Origin: Arachnopeziza araneosa
Lineage: Eukaryota > Ascomycota > Leotiomycetes > Helotiales > Arachnopezizaceae
Reading direction: 5' to 3'
Length of the DNA stretch: 64,000 nt
NCBI GenBank assembly: GCA_003988855.1
Contig: QYAI01000107.1
Location: 106,834-170,833, forward strand
Shown in pieces: positions 24,220 through 35,496 of this stretch; within the stretch, counting starts at the first letter, position 1, and every line of letters starts with the position of its first letter. The notes under the pieces were generated by a model, which worked only from the letters and a program-made list of their open reading frames with translations, ran no database searches and was not told where the DNA came from. Made by a program: the position numbers and the translations under genes.

Positions 24220-25122
24220 ATGGCAGTCTATGAATCCGAGCCTCAATTCCAGCTGCTCCTTGATTACCTGGACTTCAAGGCGCCTGATGTTAGTGAAGTA
24301 GAAGTCGAAGCCGAGGAAGAGTCGCAACCCGACCACACTTTCACTCTCTTTCCATTTCTGCCGAGGGAACTTCGAGACGCCATCTGGAAATTCGCACTCC
24401 CTGGTCCCCAAATCCTTGAGATCGAAGTAAACCATGGCGCGGGAGCTCGAATGATCAACTTTCATTTCCCCAACAACCCCCATTGGAGGCCAGTCCAGGC
24501 TCTTCACGGCCATTTCAATGTGAAGTCGGGCTCGAAAGCTCCTGGTCTCCTCTTCGCGTGCCACGAATCTCGTGCGATTGGGATCCAGGCTTACAGTCGC
24601 TGCCTCACGTACACGCCTGTGTCGACCTCGCGATACGAAGAGCTTGCCGACGCCAAAGTCATTCCTCTCACAGAGGTTGCTATGCCAGGGATTCCCTTCC
24701 AGCCAGCCGCCGATACCATGTACATCAAAGATCTTCCAAATAGCGTGCCGGATATGTTGGAAGAATCAGTAGTGCAAGAACTCTCCATGGGTGACATCAG
24801 ATCGGTTGCCTTGGACTACTCTCTCTTTGCGCGAATCGTTTTGTGGAATAGATGTTTCGGGCATGTACCGGAATATACAGGCGATTTGTTGCAGCCTATT
24901 GGCGTATCCTGTACTGCACGTCCTTGGTTCAACAATGTGGATGAGGTTATCTGCTTGCTACCCTCGCCCGGCTCTCCCGTCCGAGCATTCCCTCATGTGG
25001 TGGATTTTTCAAAAGCGGGTATCGAGCGGCAGTTTCGAGATGGATCTACTTTGAAGAAGCTGCCGACTATCTTGACAATGACATTCGAAGAGTTTAAGGA
25101 TCTTCCTCGGTGGCAAAAATAA
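24220..25122 (+). CDS. 2EXR-domain protein
   Basis: Single-exon gene of 300 residues. After an acidic N-terminal segment (SEVEVEAEEES), residues about 46-60 read FTLFPFLPRELRDAI followed by WKFALPGP, the signature of the 2EXR family (FxLFPxLPxELRxxIW). The family is greatly expanded in Leotiomycetes and has no established biochemical role. The rest shows the usual layout, including LLFACHESRAIGIQAY and a Trp/Phe-rich second half with WFNNVDEVICLLP. No signal peptide or membrane segment is present. Codon use is GC-rich and the gene looks intact. Confidence 0.85.
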   Translation: MAVYESEPQFQLLLDYLDFKAPDVSEVEVEAEEESQPDHTFTLFPFLPRELRDAIWKFALPGPQILEIEVNHGAGARMINFHFPNNPHWRPVQALHGHFNVKSGSKAPGLLFACHESRAIGIQAYSRCLTYTPVSTSRYEELADAKVIPLTEVAMPGIPFQPAADTMYIKDLPNSVPDMLEESVVQELSMGDIRSVALDYSLFARIVLWNRCFGHVPEYTGDLLQPIGVSCTARPWFNNVDEVICLLPSPGSPVRAFPHVVDFSKAGIERQFRDGSTLKKLPTILTMTFEEFKDLPRWQK

Positions 25123-26290
25123 GTGACTCCAGGAGGCAACTCTTGGAAATGATATTAGGAAGTGAAAAAATTGACACTTGCGTAAGTTTCCAGCCGCAGT
25201 TAAGATCTCCTTTTTTGAAACTTGTTCTCCTCTGATATTTCTTTCCATCTTCTAGCAAAGCCAAATGAGGTCTTTAGCGGCGTGGTACGCTCACGATGAA
25301 CTCCTGCGAACAAGCCTGACCCTCTCTTCTCATACATCGTTGCTTTTTGGCATGCTCTATATATCGGCGAGGAGTAAAGGATGGGAGGGTGGCTAGATAT
25401 GATTTCTGGATTGGGGCGTTGATGGTTTTAAGTTGTTGGGGATTTAAGAACCGAGAGGAGTTGGAGCATGGACATTTTTGCTAAAATATACCCACCAGAT
25501 GATGCGAAGATCATCGTGGTACGCTTCTACTACAGAGGATAAGGTTTGGGGATATCATGATTCATCGATTTATCACCTAATTACAAGCAGAAACCATCAA
25601 GTAAGCGTCCAGCCAGTAGCACGATACGGCAGGTAAAAACTTGACGCTCGCCATTTCACCAAAATTGTGTGTCTGTCACCAAAGACTCTCGAGATTTAAA
25701 GATGAATTTGGAGGCCACATGCATCGAGCAGTCTCACTACAACCAAGCGTCAAAAAGAAGAGAGATATAATATACATAGCAACGCTCTTTTACACTGCTG
25801 TGAAGGTGCTCCCGTGCTTTACCCTTTACTACAAAGTAAATATGTATCCTTTGGATTGTTGGCGTTTTCGAGGGGGCCCAACCCCTGGCTAACCCTAAAA
25901 TGGACGGACACGACCCGCTTAATCTACCGGATAAATCATCACAACTTTTCTTCCCTCGTCAACATCTTCACACAATCTGGAAGCGCAACCTTACCAGTCA
26001 TCACAGCTAGGTACAAGCCACGGAGATTCCGAGTGCGACGTTACACATGCAGGAACCAGATTCGATCTTGTCACATCACCCGATATGGCAAGTGGCGTTC
26101 TCCTCACCATTCCTTTTTCGATCCAGGTCCGCCTGGGTGCTTTTATTGATGGCTGCAAGCCGCAGCCATCGCGTCTCCGCTCCTGGACGCTCGTATTCAA
26201 TCTCAAAGTCTTCTGACCATCTTCAGCTCTGCGTCTCTTTTCCTCTCTCTCTATTCTTTTCGCTTTCGCCCGTCTTTAGGCCTTTTCCAG
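25123..26290. other. Intergenic region upstream of the GH55 gene
   Basis: About 1.2 kb without a credible gene. A CT-rich stretch at 26228-26285 directly precedes the GH55 start, as in many fungal promoters. Confidence 0.5.
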
Positions 26291-29060
26291 ATGCGGCTCA
26301 CCCTCCTTCTCTCCACCCTTCTGGGGGCAGCCACCTCTGTCACAGCCACTTGCGCCTCTGATAACTGTTTAAACCAGGCAAAGAATAATGCTGCGAGTGT
26401 TTCGGCCTTTTGCTCAACATATACGACCTCGATAAACACTAATCCTTCAGCTATTCCAACATATCTTTCCAATTGCAAGCAATCGACTTCACGAGTTTCC
26501 TCTGCATGCTCATGTCTAGTAACCGCAGTTTCGAGCTCGTCTACATCCACCTTCTCTACGAAGACTACTACCTCGACTTCTTCCAAAGCTTCTTCGACCT
26601 CATCCTCTTCGACCACCTCCTCGCGTTCAATTACATCCACTTCGACAACTTCCTCACATTCCGTAGATTCTACTTCGACTTCGACACGCTTCTCCACGTC
26701 CACGACTATAATAACCGTAACCGTTTCCAAATCCAGCACTTCTTCTTCAGCCTCTGCATCTGCCTCCTCCTCCTCTGTGCCGTATTGGCTTGAATCCATT
26801 AAACATCAGGGAATCTCTGCATTCAATACAAATTCTTCATACCAAATTTTCCGCAATGTCAAGGATTTTGGGGCGAAGGGTGATGGAGTTACGGACGATA
26901 CGAAGGCGATCAATTTGGCCATGTCATCTGGCGGACGAACAATCAAACCGTCGACCACCACACCAGCAGTGCTGTATTTCCCTTGCGGAACCTATCTAAT
27001 TTCCTCTTCAATCATTGATTACTACTATACTCAAATAATTGGCAACCCTAACTGTCTCCCAACTATAAAGGCAACATCAAAATTTTCGGGGTTTGGGCTT
27101 ATTGACGGGGACGTATACGGTGCAGGAGGCGTATTACCTGTGGGACCTACCAATATATTCTACAGGCAAATTCGAAATTTGGTTCTGGATACCAGATCAA
27201 TTCCTGCAGGGAGTGCAGGAACCGGTGTGCATTGGCCAACTTCTCAAGCTACAAGCCTGCAGAACTGTGTATTCTTGTTGAACGACGCTCCTGGGACTGA
27301 CCATGTAGGACTTTTCATCGAAGACGGTAGGTATTTTAAAACCTTATTGAACTCGAAATTGACTGCGCATAGGCTCTGGCGGGTTCATGAACGATCTGGT
27401 ATTTTATGGAGGATTTCAAGGGGCTTGGTTTGGAAATCAGCAATTCACAGTCCGGAATCTAACTTTCTATAACGCTGTTACTGCAGTTTACTTGGATTGG
27501 GACTGGGGATGGACGTTTCAAGCCATTACTGTGAATAATTGTTCCACTGGAATCGACATATCTGATGGCGGACGGACTGGACAGGCTGTTGGCTCAATGA
27601 TTGTTACTGATAGCACCTTTACTAATGTTGGCGTTGCAATTGCCACTGCCCACGACAACTCTTCCTTACCTGCTACAGCCGGAAGTCTCATTCTGGAAAA
27701 CATATCTTTCACAAACACCCCGGTTGCGGTTCAAGGTCCATCGGGGACTGTCCTCGCTGGAGGAACCACATCTCTTAGTGGATGGGGCGAAGGGCATCGC
27801 TATACACCATCAGGACCAACCAACTTCGAAAGCACAATTTCTTTTGCACGTCCTTCGGCCTTGACCTCTAACGGAAAGTGGTATGGTCGGTCTAAACCAC
27901 AGTATGAAACGCGAAATATTGGAGAATTCGTCAGCGTTCGAGACGCAGGAGCTAAAGGAGACGGAATCATGGATGATACAGCTGTGCTGCAGAATCTTAT
28001 CTCGACGGCTGCAGCTGCGGACAGAATCGTATTCTTTGATGCAGGAACTTACAAAGTCACCTCTACAATCACGGTGCCCCGAAACTCGAAAATTGTGGGA
28101 GAGACGTATTCAGTTATCATGGGAGCTGGTTCATTCTTCTCCAATCCTACAGCTCCTCAGCCCATTGTGCAAGTCGGGTCTGTTGGTGAAGTAGGTTATG
28201 TGGAATGGTCCGACATGATCGTCTCTACACAAGGCGGAACTGCGGGTGCGATCCTTATCCAGTGGAATCTTGCCTCGAGTGATCCAACAACTCCTGCTGG
28301 TATGTGGGATGTCCACACCCGCATTGGAGGATTTGCAGGATCTCAGTTGCAGGTTGCTCAATGCCCCACAACCGCGGCTCCTCGAAGTCAATGTCAGGCC
28401 GCCTTTATGAGCTTGTACATTGCTCCTTCAGCTTCGGGTGTATATCTCGAAAATAACTGGTTCTGGACAGCCGATCACGACATCGAGAATGTAAACAACA
28501 CCCAGATCAACGTCTTTAGTGGTCGAGGTCTCTACTGCGCATCTACTGGATCGATCTGGATGTACGGCTCTTCGGTCGAGCATCACGATCTCTATCAGTA
28601 TCAATTCGCCAACACAGCGAATATCTACGCCGGTCAAATCCAGACTGAAAGTCCGTACTGGCAACCATCTCCAGTTGCAGGTGTCGTAACCCCAGCCGTT
28701 GCTGGATGGAACGACCCCAATTTCTCTACCAGCTGTGCCGGTATCTCAGGTAACTGCGCCATGAGTTGGGGAGTACGCGTAATAAGTAGCACGGATCTAT
28801 ATATCTATGGAGCGGGCCTCTACTCATTTTTTAACAACTACAGCGTCACATGCTCGAATGCTGTACCAGGATCTCCTGGCAACGGTGGACAGTGCCAATC
28901 CCGCATATTTAGCATCGAGTCAAGTGAATATATCTTCGCATATAATCTTAATACGGTGGGTAGTACCCAGATGGTTACCCAGGATGGGACGAGTCTTGCT
29001 AGTTATATGGATAATATGAATGTTTATCCAGATACTATTGCGATGTTTAGAAGTGACTAG
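26291..29060 (+). CDS. Secreted GH55-type exo-beta-1,3-glucanase
   Basis: Extracellular enzyme predicted to release glucose or gentiobiose from beta-1,3-glucan of fungal walls. Exons 26291-27326 and 27373-29060, with a 46-nt intron, join in phase to 907 residues. A signal peptide covers residues 1-20. A Cys-containing module (CASDNCLNQAK to SACSCL) is followed by a very Ser/Thr-rich linker at roughly residues 80-165, probably O-glycosylated. The catalytic part has the two tandem right-handed beta-helix (Pectate_lyase_3-like) domains of GH55, each opened by the same motif: VKDFGAKGDGVTDDT and VRDAGAKGDGIMDDT. The aromatic-rich stretch ending near DNMNVYPDTIAMF closes the second domain. Length is slightly above usual because of the N-terminal module and linker. 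No defect seen. It could act in wall remodelling, mycoparasitism or nutrition. Confidence 0.9.
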
Positions 29061-30231
29061 AATGATTGCATGGAAGGGAGATTGTCGTGGCGTTAATAGG
29101 GTGTCTGTTGAATAATTGGTTCACTATGGGAGGTAGTTGTGAACGAAGAAGTCAAATGTATAATGTAAACTATACAGGTCAATTCAAAATGTCTTGTGCT
29201 TGACCGAATATTTTGTTGTGAGATGGATATATTGCAATCGAGAGAGAAGCAGCCAGGGAGACATCACCATTTTCCATATGTCCCGAACTACCTATGGGAG
29301 ACGGACACTACGGCGCGAATTGCTTGTTTCAACGATAGCATCTCTACTCACACAAGGCTAGGAAGATGTTGTATCGATACGATGAGAATGTCTCTAGCTT
29401 CTGAAAACCTTCGCTTGCACGGGGACACTATGTCCCTCTCACAAGTGAACAGAGAAGGGAAATTGTGGAGCCGCAAGTGGGAGCGGAGGGTAATCTGCGA
29501 ATAATCATCCGTTTATTGAGGTGTGATATGTGCTACCTTGTCTCATCCTCGCACAGGATTCTTGGGAGCACGGGTTGCCTTGGTGTTCCCTCGTTGCTGC
29601 TTGGGCTGGTGGGCGCGGTTCTGGATGGGAGAGAAGGATGGGACTGAGGTTGTTTCTTTGATTTATCCACCATTGAATATTTTGGGTTGGATACCTAGGT
29701 GGGTGAGCATATCCCAGCACAGTCCTGGAAATCGAAGTCGTATCACGTGTAAGACGATCACGTGACCATGTGCATTCTCCAACTTCTTGGCTTCCTTTCC
29801 TTCTTAGTTTTTTTATATTCCATCGAGACTCAATGGAAACATATCCTGAACCCGATCACCTCTCCCACTTCCCATCCTCTTGCTCGATCTTGGTTTCCCG
29901 GTCTGCTTACTGTGGCTTGCGGGGCTGCTGCTGACCTGGGCGGCATGCATCGCGATTCCCTCATCCACGCTTCTGAGGATGGGCTGAGGACGGCCTGATG
30001 CAACATCGTCGTTGATGCGTGGTAGTGACCGCTCGCCACCGCTCGACGCTAGAACCTCCTCTCAGCTGGGGAGCTGCCGCCCTCTCTGCGGCACTTGCCA
30101 GGCTCGGGGATAAAAGACGTTCCTTCCTTCGGTCTGCGTCTCCAGGGGCTGCATGGGATTGAAAGAACACACGAGATCCAAATACTTTGTCGCTACACCA
30201 CGTCAATTGTCAATCCAATCTGCGTCTCAAG
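29061..30231. other. Intergenic region upstream of the GH13 gene
   Basis: No credible gene. Two CACGTG hexamers lie 15 bp apart at 29744 and 29759. GC-rich sequence from 29880 to 30120 precedes the GH13 start. Confidence 0.45.
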
Positions 30232-32197
30232 ATGCCTTTTGACCTTCTCGAACGCCGCAAGGAGAAGTTTGTCCTTTGGATCCCAGGAGCTGGCGCGGAT
30301 CAGGTACCTCCTACTTTGATCTGGGCAGCTATCGATGCACCTGTTTCTTCCGCTCCCTTCTCGCAACAGCTCCTCAAATCTGATCAGCCAGACCTATGGG
30401 AGCTTGACCCAAGCACCACCACACCGCCGCTCCAGAATGGGACCGTCTATCATTACTGGTTCCAAATCACGGATACCTCTCCAGAGCAGCTCGGCAGCAT
30501 CAATGTGACAGACCCTCTGGCATACACCGTTGATTATAAAGGGATCACCGTTCGAGATGATCATGTTCCACCGCCGGGTGTAATCAAGTTTCGTGATGGC
30601 AAGCTTTGGCCCTGTGATGTCGATGGAGGTGAACCCAGCCCGGTGGATATCCCAGCGCAGGGGAATATCCCAGACAACAATCAGTTGGTTATTTACGAAC
30701 TCCCTGCATCGTGGGCGAGATCGGGTACCGATGATCGAGGTGTGGATGTTGATGTTGGTACATTTGTTGATGTCCTCGCTCTCTTTGACCAGAAGACCGC
30801 CGGGAATCGTTTCTCTGCCATTCCTGCTGTCGTCAACGGGGCACTCCTATCTGAACTTGGTATTAATGCTTTGGAATTACTACCGGCTGCTGATGCGAAG
30901 CCTGAGGGGGAATGGGGCTATGCTACAGCTCATTACTATGCTACGGACTACGACCTTGGCACGGCATCTGAACTGGTCGAATTGGTGCAGAACATCCACG
31001 GTCAGAACATCCGATTCTTTACAGACGTCGTTATGGCCTTCGGACATGATCCGTATGTCTATATTGCATTTGACCAATTTCACCTGCAGCCATATGATCC
31101 GAATGACCCTGCCGATAATTGGCAATCTCACAGAGATAACCAACTCCGAGATGGCTATGGTGGAAGAAGCTGGCGTTATGTTGAAAACACACAAACCTAC
31201 GATCCTCAATCTGGTCAGCCTCAACTTGTTCACCCATCGTGGGCATTTCACCAAGGTCATCTTCATCGATGGATGACTGACTAGCTTTGGAGTTGGTGGG
31301 CTTAGACTTGACAGTGTCAATAATATCGCAAACTACGATTTCATCAAAGCCTACAAAGAATATGCCTGGTCATTATACCAAGCAAGATATCCATCAGCCT
31401 CCAACTCCAAATTTCTCGTGATTGGAGAGGAGCTTAGTGATCCTATTGACATGATATCATCTGGGACCCTCAATGCGCTATGGAATGAGCCATGGCAGGG
31501 TCGGCTTCGAGGACTTCTATTGGGTGAAAGTTCAGGAGATAATTTTGAATGGACGGTCCGCAAAATGGTTAACTGTACCCTTGACACAGATCACCCATTC
31601 ACGGATGGCGCCCAAGCAGTTAATTACATTACGTCGCACGACGTCGAAGGCTACCGAAAGGAACGACTCTACAATTTCCTTGACGGAAATGGCATCATTG
31701 ACAAAGAAACTCGAGCAAAGCTAGCATTCGCACTCTTGCTCACAGCAGTCGGTATCCCGATGATCTTCGCGGGTGAGGAGTTTGTTGACCAGATGGATCG
31801 TCCAATCGGCCAAAAACAGATTGACCCTGTCAACTACGAGCGATTGGCAGATCCATGGCGCTCGGCTGTTTTCAGCTATGTTTCTAACCTCATTACGTTC
31901 AGAAAGGAATGTCCAGCGCTGGGAGACGACGATACCGATTTCTTCTTTACTGACGAGAGTCGCGGAGGTAAAATCATGGCATGGACCAGAGGTGCCGCTG
32001 GACATGAACCGGTTGTTGTTGTTGCCAATTTTACAGATGAGGATACGCCTGGAACAGAATATGTGGTCCCAGGTTGGCCAGATCAGGATAGGGATGATTG
32101 GAGAGAGATTAGCCAGGGAAGAGACGTTCCGAAGGAGTGGGTTGGAAGAGAGCCGTTGATGCAATGGGAGGTGAAGATTTACACTTACTGGAAGTGA
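30232..32197 (+). pseudogene. GH13 alpha-amylase-superfamily enzyme with 4-nt frameshift
   Basis: Glycoside hydrolase family 13 protein related to branching, isoamylase or trehalohydrolase-like enzymes, without signal peptide. An N-terminal beta-sandwich-like region (KFVLWIPGAGADQ) precedes the barrel. GH13 motifs: RFFTDVVMAFGH (region I), GGLRLDSVNNI (II, nucleophile Asp), FLVIGEELSD (III, acid/base Glu) and INYITSHDV-like NYITSHDVEG (IV). The frame breaks at 31282: LHRWMTD is followed by TAG, but skipping the four bases 31282-31285 (TAGC) restores FGVGGLRLDS in the second frame, which then runs to 32197. Without those bases the protein would have 653 residues. A 29-nt intron ending at that TAG is too short to be credible and would remove conserved residues. 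It is therefore a recent pseudogene, an allelic mutation or an assembly error. The start at 30232 was chosen because MPFDLLERRKEK opens the conserved domain. Confidence 0.75.
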
Positions 32198-33237
32198 TAG
32201 CGACCGTTTGAGATGACGTGTAATTTGGCGACAAAAGAAATTGCTGCATTAAATTGGCATTTTCTTACTTTAGGGGGATGGGAATGGTGCGGATTCTGCT
32301 TTCATGTTCAACTGACACCAAAGTAAGTTCAACATGAGTCCTGATACGTCGTACGACTCCAGTCTCTAAAGGTGAATTACGAACTCTTACTCTATAAATA
32401 ATACTAGGTGGTTAATTTTACCTCGTTCTCCTACTGTGGTTGATTTCAAGGAGTTATGCATAGAAGTTCACAGTGAGAATGGCCTCGACCATTGTCATTC
32501 CGCCACAGTCGCAGTTTCGACAAAGCTGTTGTTGGATTGCCTCGACCGAAACCGACCCAACCCCTCGGGTTTCACAGGGTTCGTAAACGAGCCTTCAATC
32601 TGGGTCGAATGTGTCGCGAGATAAGCGGGCGTTGGGAATAAACTTTTGGCAGGGCTAAGCGCCAAGGGGAGCTTCTTTGAAAGCCAGGCGTCAGCGCTGC
32701 CAATTAATATCTTCAATAAGCGCCCTAAGTGGATTTTTATCTTGGATATGTTCAGTTGCTGAACCAGAATTATCGGCGAGTCTGGGCGATCTGTGTTGTT
32801 AGTTTCACCATTCGCCACCGCTAGTCGGCTGCTTGCTCGCTATCTGGTTGCGGGATATGAGGATGCGGGTTGGTAGGATATCTGGCCGTCGGGAAAGCAG
32901 CTGACAACCGCAAGAGAGCCTAACCCGTGAGGAGGAGGACGCTCTTTTGATTCGGTGGTCCCGAAACCCAACATCAAAATCCAACAGTTCGGTCCGGCCT
33001 GCATTGCCCCCTTCATCTCAAGCAGGAGTGGTGGGCTGCTGGATTGTAAGCCGCGAGAGCTAATGCACCAGAACATCCCTAAAGCTTTTCAACATGGCCG
33101 GGAGGGCGACTGTGCCCCTCTGGGTAGTTGTCATCCTTGCCCCAGTATCATTCCCTGATTCTATATTTCCTTCAGATCACAGCAGTTCAACCGGTTGAAT
33201 GCATTCTTCTTTCTCGTCTCCTGGCTCTCTAGCTACA
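32198..33237. other. Intergenic region
   Basis: No credible gene. Short frames on both strands lack motifs. The last 100 bases are pyrimidine-rich and probably belong to the promoter of the next gene. Confidence 0.5.
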
Positions 33238-35076
33238 ATGAGGCCACTGTCGGAGCTCATTATTGTCTCTATTGCTCTCTTTGTTGAGTCCTGCCACGCA
33301 ATCGGCGAGTCTTCCCACGTCCCCCAGATCGTCGAGTGGTCGACGACGTCGTACGGAGAAAATGGACCCTGGCATGCCATCACGGTGTGCATTGGAACTC
33401 CGCAACAGCAGTGCGTGAACCTCTTGCCGGGAGGTTCGTGGATGTCCAACATCTTATCTTCCAACGTCTGCGACAGCGCCAAGCCCTGTCCGGTCAAGAA
33501 TGCCGGACTCTACGATGCTTCGTCTTCGGACACGAGTCTCTCCATCGGACAGACAGGAACCATATCCAATGCGTCTTTTGCAGACACCGTAGGGGCGATT
33601 CCTACGCTGTTCGGCAGCGCCGACTGGGTCTTCGACAACGTCTCAATACCGTGTATCAATGGGTTGGCGGGGAATCAATTTCTCGAACTCATTGTCGATT
33701 TCGACATGTTGGTGATAAGTTCGGCGCAAGAAAGTCTTCCTGATGGGACCCAGTATCCTGTACAGATTGGGAAGCTGGCACTGGGAGCGCCAAATTTCAA
33801 TCAGACCTGGCTTCACTTTCCTCCAAATCCCAATTTCAACGGCACTCTTCTACCCAGCGCGATGTTCAGCCAAGGGAAAGCACCATCGAATTCATACGGT
33901 ATGCATGTGGGATCAGCTGCCTTGGGGATTCCTCCTTCTTTGGTCATCGGTGGTTATGATCAAAGCCGCGTCTTGGGCATTCCGAGCACGCAAGTCGTTA
34001 CCATTGATCACCTCCCCATAGATCTGCTTGATATTGGGATTGGAGTTGCCGAAGGAGGATCTCCTTTCAACTTCTCTTCCATGTCTGGCCTCTTGGCGGC
34101 GGGTAATTCGTCGATGGCACCCGCACTCACTGTTCTCGTCGAAGCTCCGGTGACCTATCTCTACCTCCCGCAGAGCACTTGCGATGCCATTACCCAGTAT
34201 CTCCCTGTCACATTCCAACCCAAGTATGGCCTGTACTTCTGGAACACAGATGATCCCAATTACAAGCTGATCGTCAAGTCGCCTGCTTTTCTTGCTTTTA
34301 CCTTCCGGCTTAATGCGACCGTCGCGCAGAATATCACGATCAATGTCCCATTCGCACTGCTTAATCTAACACTCACCGATCCCGTCATCAGTACCCCAAC
34401 CGCATACCTCCCAATCAGACCAAGTCAAGGACCAAGTGGAAGTTACGAACTTGGCCGAGCCTTCCTTCAAGCCGCCTTTATCGGAGTCAGTTGGAACACA
34501 GAAGCAGCTGATGGTCACTGGTTTCTCGCGCAGGCTCCTGGTCCGAACACGCCCGCAGCAGATGCTGCTACAACCATACAAGAGGGAGACGAGTATATCA
34601 CTAGTTCTGCTGCTGTGTGGAAAGACTCATGGAAAGGGGCATGGACCGTGTTGCCTGAGACAAACACATCATCAGGGAGCAGTTCTTCAGAGCCCGGCAA
34701 TAATCCGGAGCCTGGCAATGCTTCAGGGTCTGGTCAGAGTTCTAGGCCTCCGAATTCTTCTCTCACCACTGGCGGTATCGCAGGGATCGTCATTGGTGTA
34801 GTTCTGTTACTTGCGCTTGCTGTAGGCATATTTTGGTGGCGACGGAAGAGTGCATCGAGATCAAAGGGGGACCCTTATATATACCCGGGGGTTCGGATGA
34901 GCTCGCAAATCAATAGGTTTGAGAGTTTAGCCACAGAGAAGTATAGAGGTTCGAGGTATGGACCTAGGGAATTAGGTGCAGAGCCTTCTGGGCCGACGGA
35001 GTTGGATCCCCAGCCGATGAAAGGGAGGCTTCAATTTCGACGGACGCTTGCTGCCAACATTGAGATGCCAGCTTGA
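33238..35076 (+). CDS. Aspartic-protease-like membrane protein lacking catalytic Asp
   Basis: Single-exon gene; the ATG at 33238 has the better context (ACAATG), and one at 33199 would add 13 residues. Residues about 1-22 form a signal peptide (LIIVSIALFVESCHA). An A1-pepsin-like fold follows: WHAITVCIGTPQQQ, several Cys, FGSADWVFDN, LGIPPSLVIGGYDQSR and a second lobe ending in YELGRAFLQAAFIGVSW. The two active-site motifs are replaced: where DTGSSD is expected the sequence reads LPGGSW, and the DSGTT-like position reads EAPVTYLY. Many Asn-glycosylation sites are present. A Ser/Gly/Pro-rich stalk, a transmembrane helix (GGIAGIVIGVVLLLALAVGI) followed by WWRRK, and a cytoplasmic tail of about 75 residues complete it. 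This looks like a non-catalytic cell-surface protein; receptor or adhesin roles are only inference. Confidence 0.85.
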   Translation: MRPLSELIIVSIALFVESCHAIGESSHVPQIVEWSTTSYGENGPWHAITVCIGTPQQQCVNLLPGGSWMSNILSSNVCDSAKPCPVKNAGLYDASSSDTSLSIGQTGTISNASFADTVGAIPTLFGSADWVFDNVSIPCINGLAGNQFLELIVDFDMLVISSAQESLPDGTQYPVQIGKLALGAPNFNQTWLHFPPNPNFNGTLLPSAMFSQGKAPSNSYGMHVGSAALGIPPSLVIGGYDQSRVLGIPSTQVVTIDHLPIDLLDIGIGVAEGGSPFNFSSMSGLLAAGNSSMAPALTVLVEAPVTYLYLPQSTCDAITQYLPVTFQPKYGLYFWNTDDPNYKLIVKSPAFLAFTFRLNATVAQNITINVPFALLNLTLTDPVISTPTAYLPIRPSQGPSGSYELGRAFLQAAFIGVSWNTEAADGHWFLAQAPGPNTPAADAATTIQEGDEYITSSAAVWKDSWKGAWTVLPETNTSSGSSSSEPGNNPEPGNASGSGQSSRPPNSSLTTGGIAGIVIGVVLLLALAVGIFWWRRKSASRSKGDPYIYPGVRMSSQINRFESLATEKYRGSRYGPRELGAEPSGPTELDPQPMKGRLQFRRTLAANIEMPA

Positions 35077-35496
35077 GGTCGAAGATGGGCGGATGTCTGT
35101 TTCGGATATGATTAGCGTGTACTTTGTGGCGTTTTGCAATGAGAATTTTGGTTTTGTTATAAAATATTGGTTGTGTTATAATTTGCAACTTTTGTTGATT
35201 CAGCTGCTGAGTGACCAGGTCCCTGGGCCATCAACCCTCCTTAATATAGAATTCCGGGCGATTGGTTTGGCGTTCCCCCCCCCCCATGCCAATCTACTGG
35301 CCAGGGAGCTCTCGGAGTGAGCCGTCAAGCGCCGAGCACGCTGGCCGCCCATGATGCTTAGAAACTTTGCCGCGTAGCTGAAAAGGCGCCGACGATCCTG
35401 CTCGGCCTCTTAACATGGCTGTGGGTCCTAAGACGATATTTAAATCTCGTCGCACTTCATGTTCTGGAGTTCACCCACACTCGCTGGCCTCTTGAC
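35077..35496. other. Intergenic region with poly-C tract
   Basis: Tandem-gene spacer. An uninterrupted run of about 11 C occurs at 35275-35285. No gene seen; the last 100 bases are the probable promoter of the next gene. Confidence 0.5.

Noticed and set aside
26473..26793. Plus-strand frame rich in Phe/Leu/Tyr within the GH55 gene
   Set aside because: Out-of-frame translation of the same linker; the GH55 frame is continuous and in phase with its second exon.
26251..26799. Long minus-strand frame rich in Glu and Val
   Set aside because: It is the antisense reading of the Ser/Thr-rich linker of the GH55 enzyme (repeated TCC/TCT/ACC codons), a low-complexity shadow.
30593..31276. Second plus-strand frame of 227 codons inside the GH13 gene
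   Set aside because: Met/Leu/Arg-rich shadow without motifs; the overlapping frame carries GH13 sequence.
31253..31284. Possible 29-nt intron (GTCATC...CTAG) that would remove the GH13 stop
   Set aside because: Shorter than usable fungal introns, and it would delete the conserved HLHRWMTD segment; a 4-nt insertion explains the data better.
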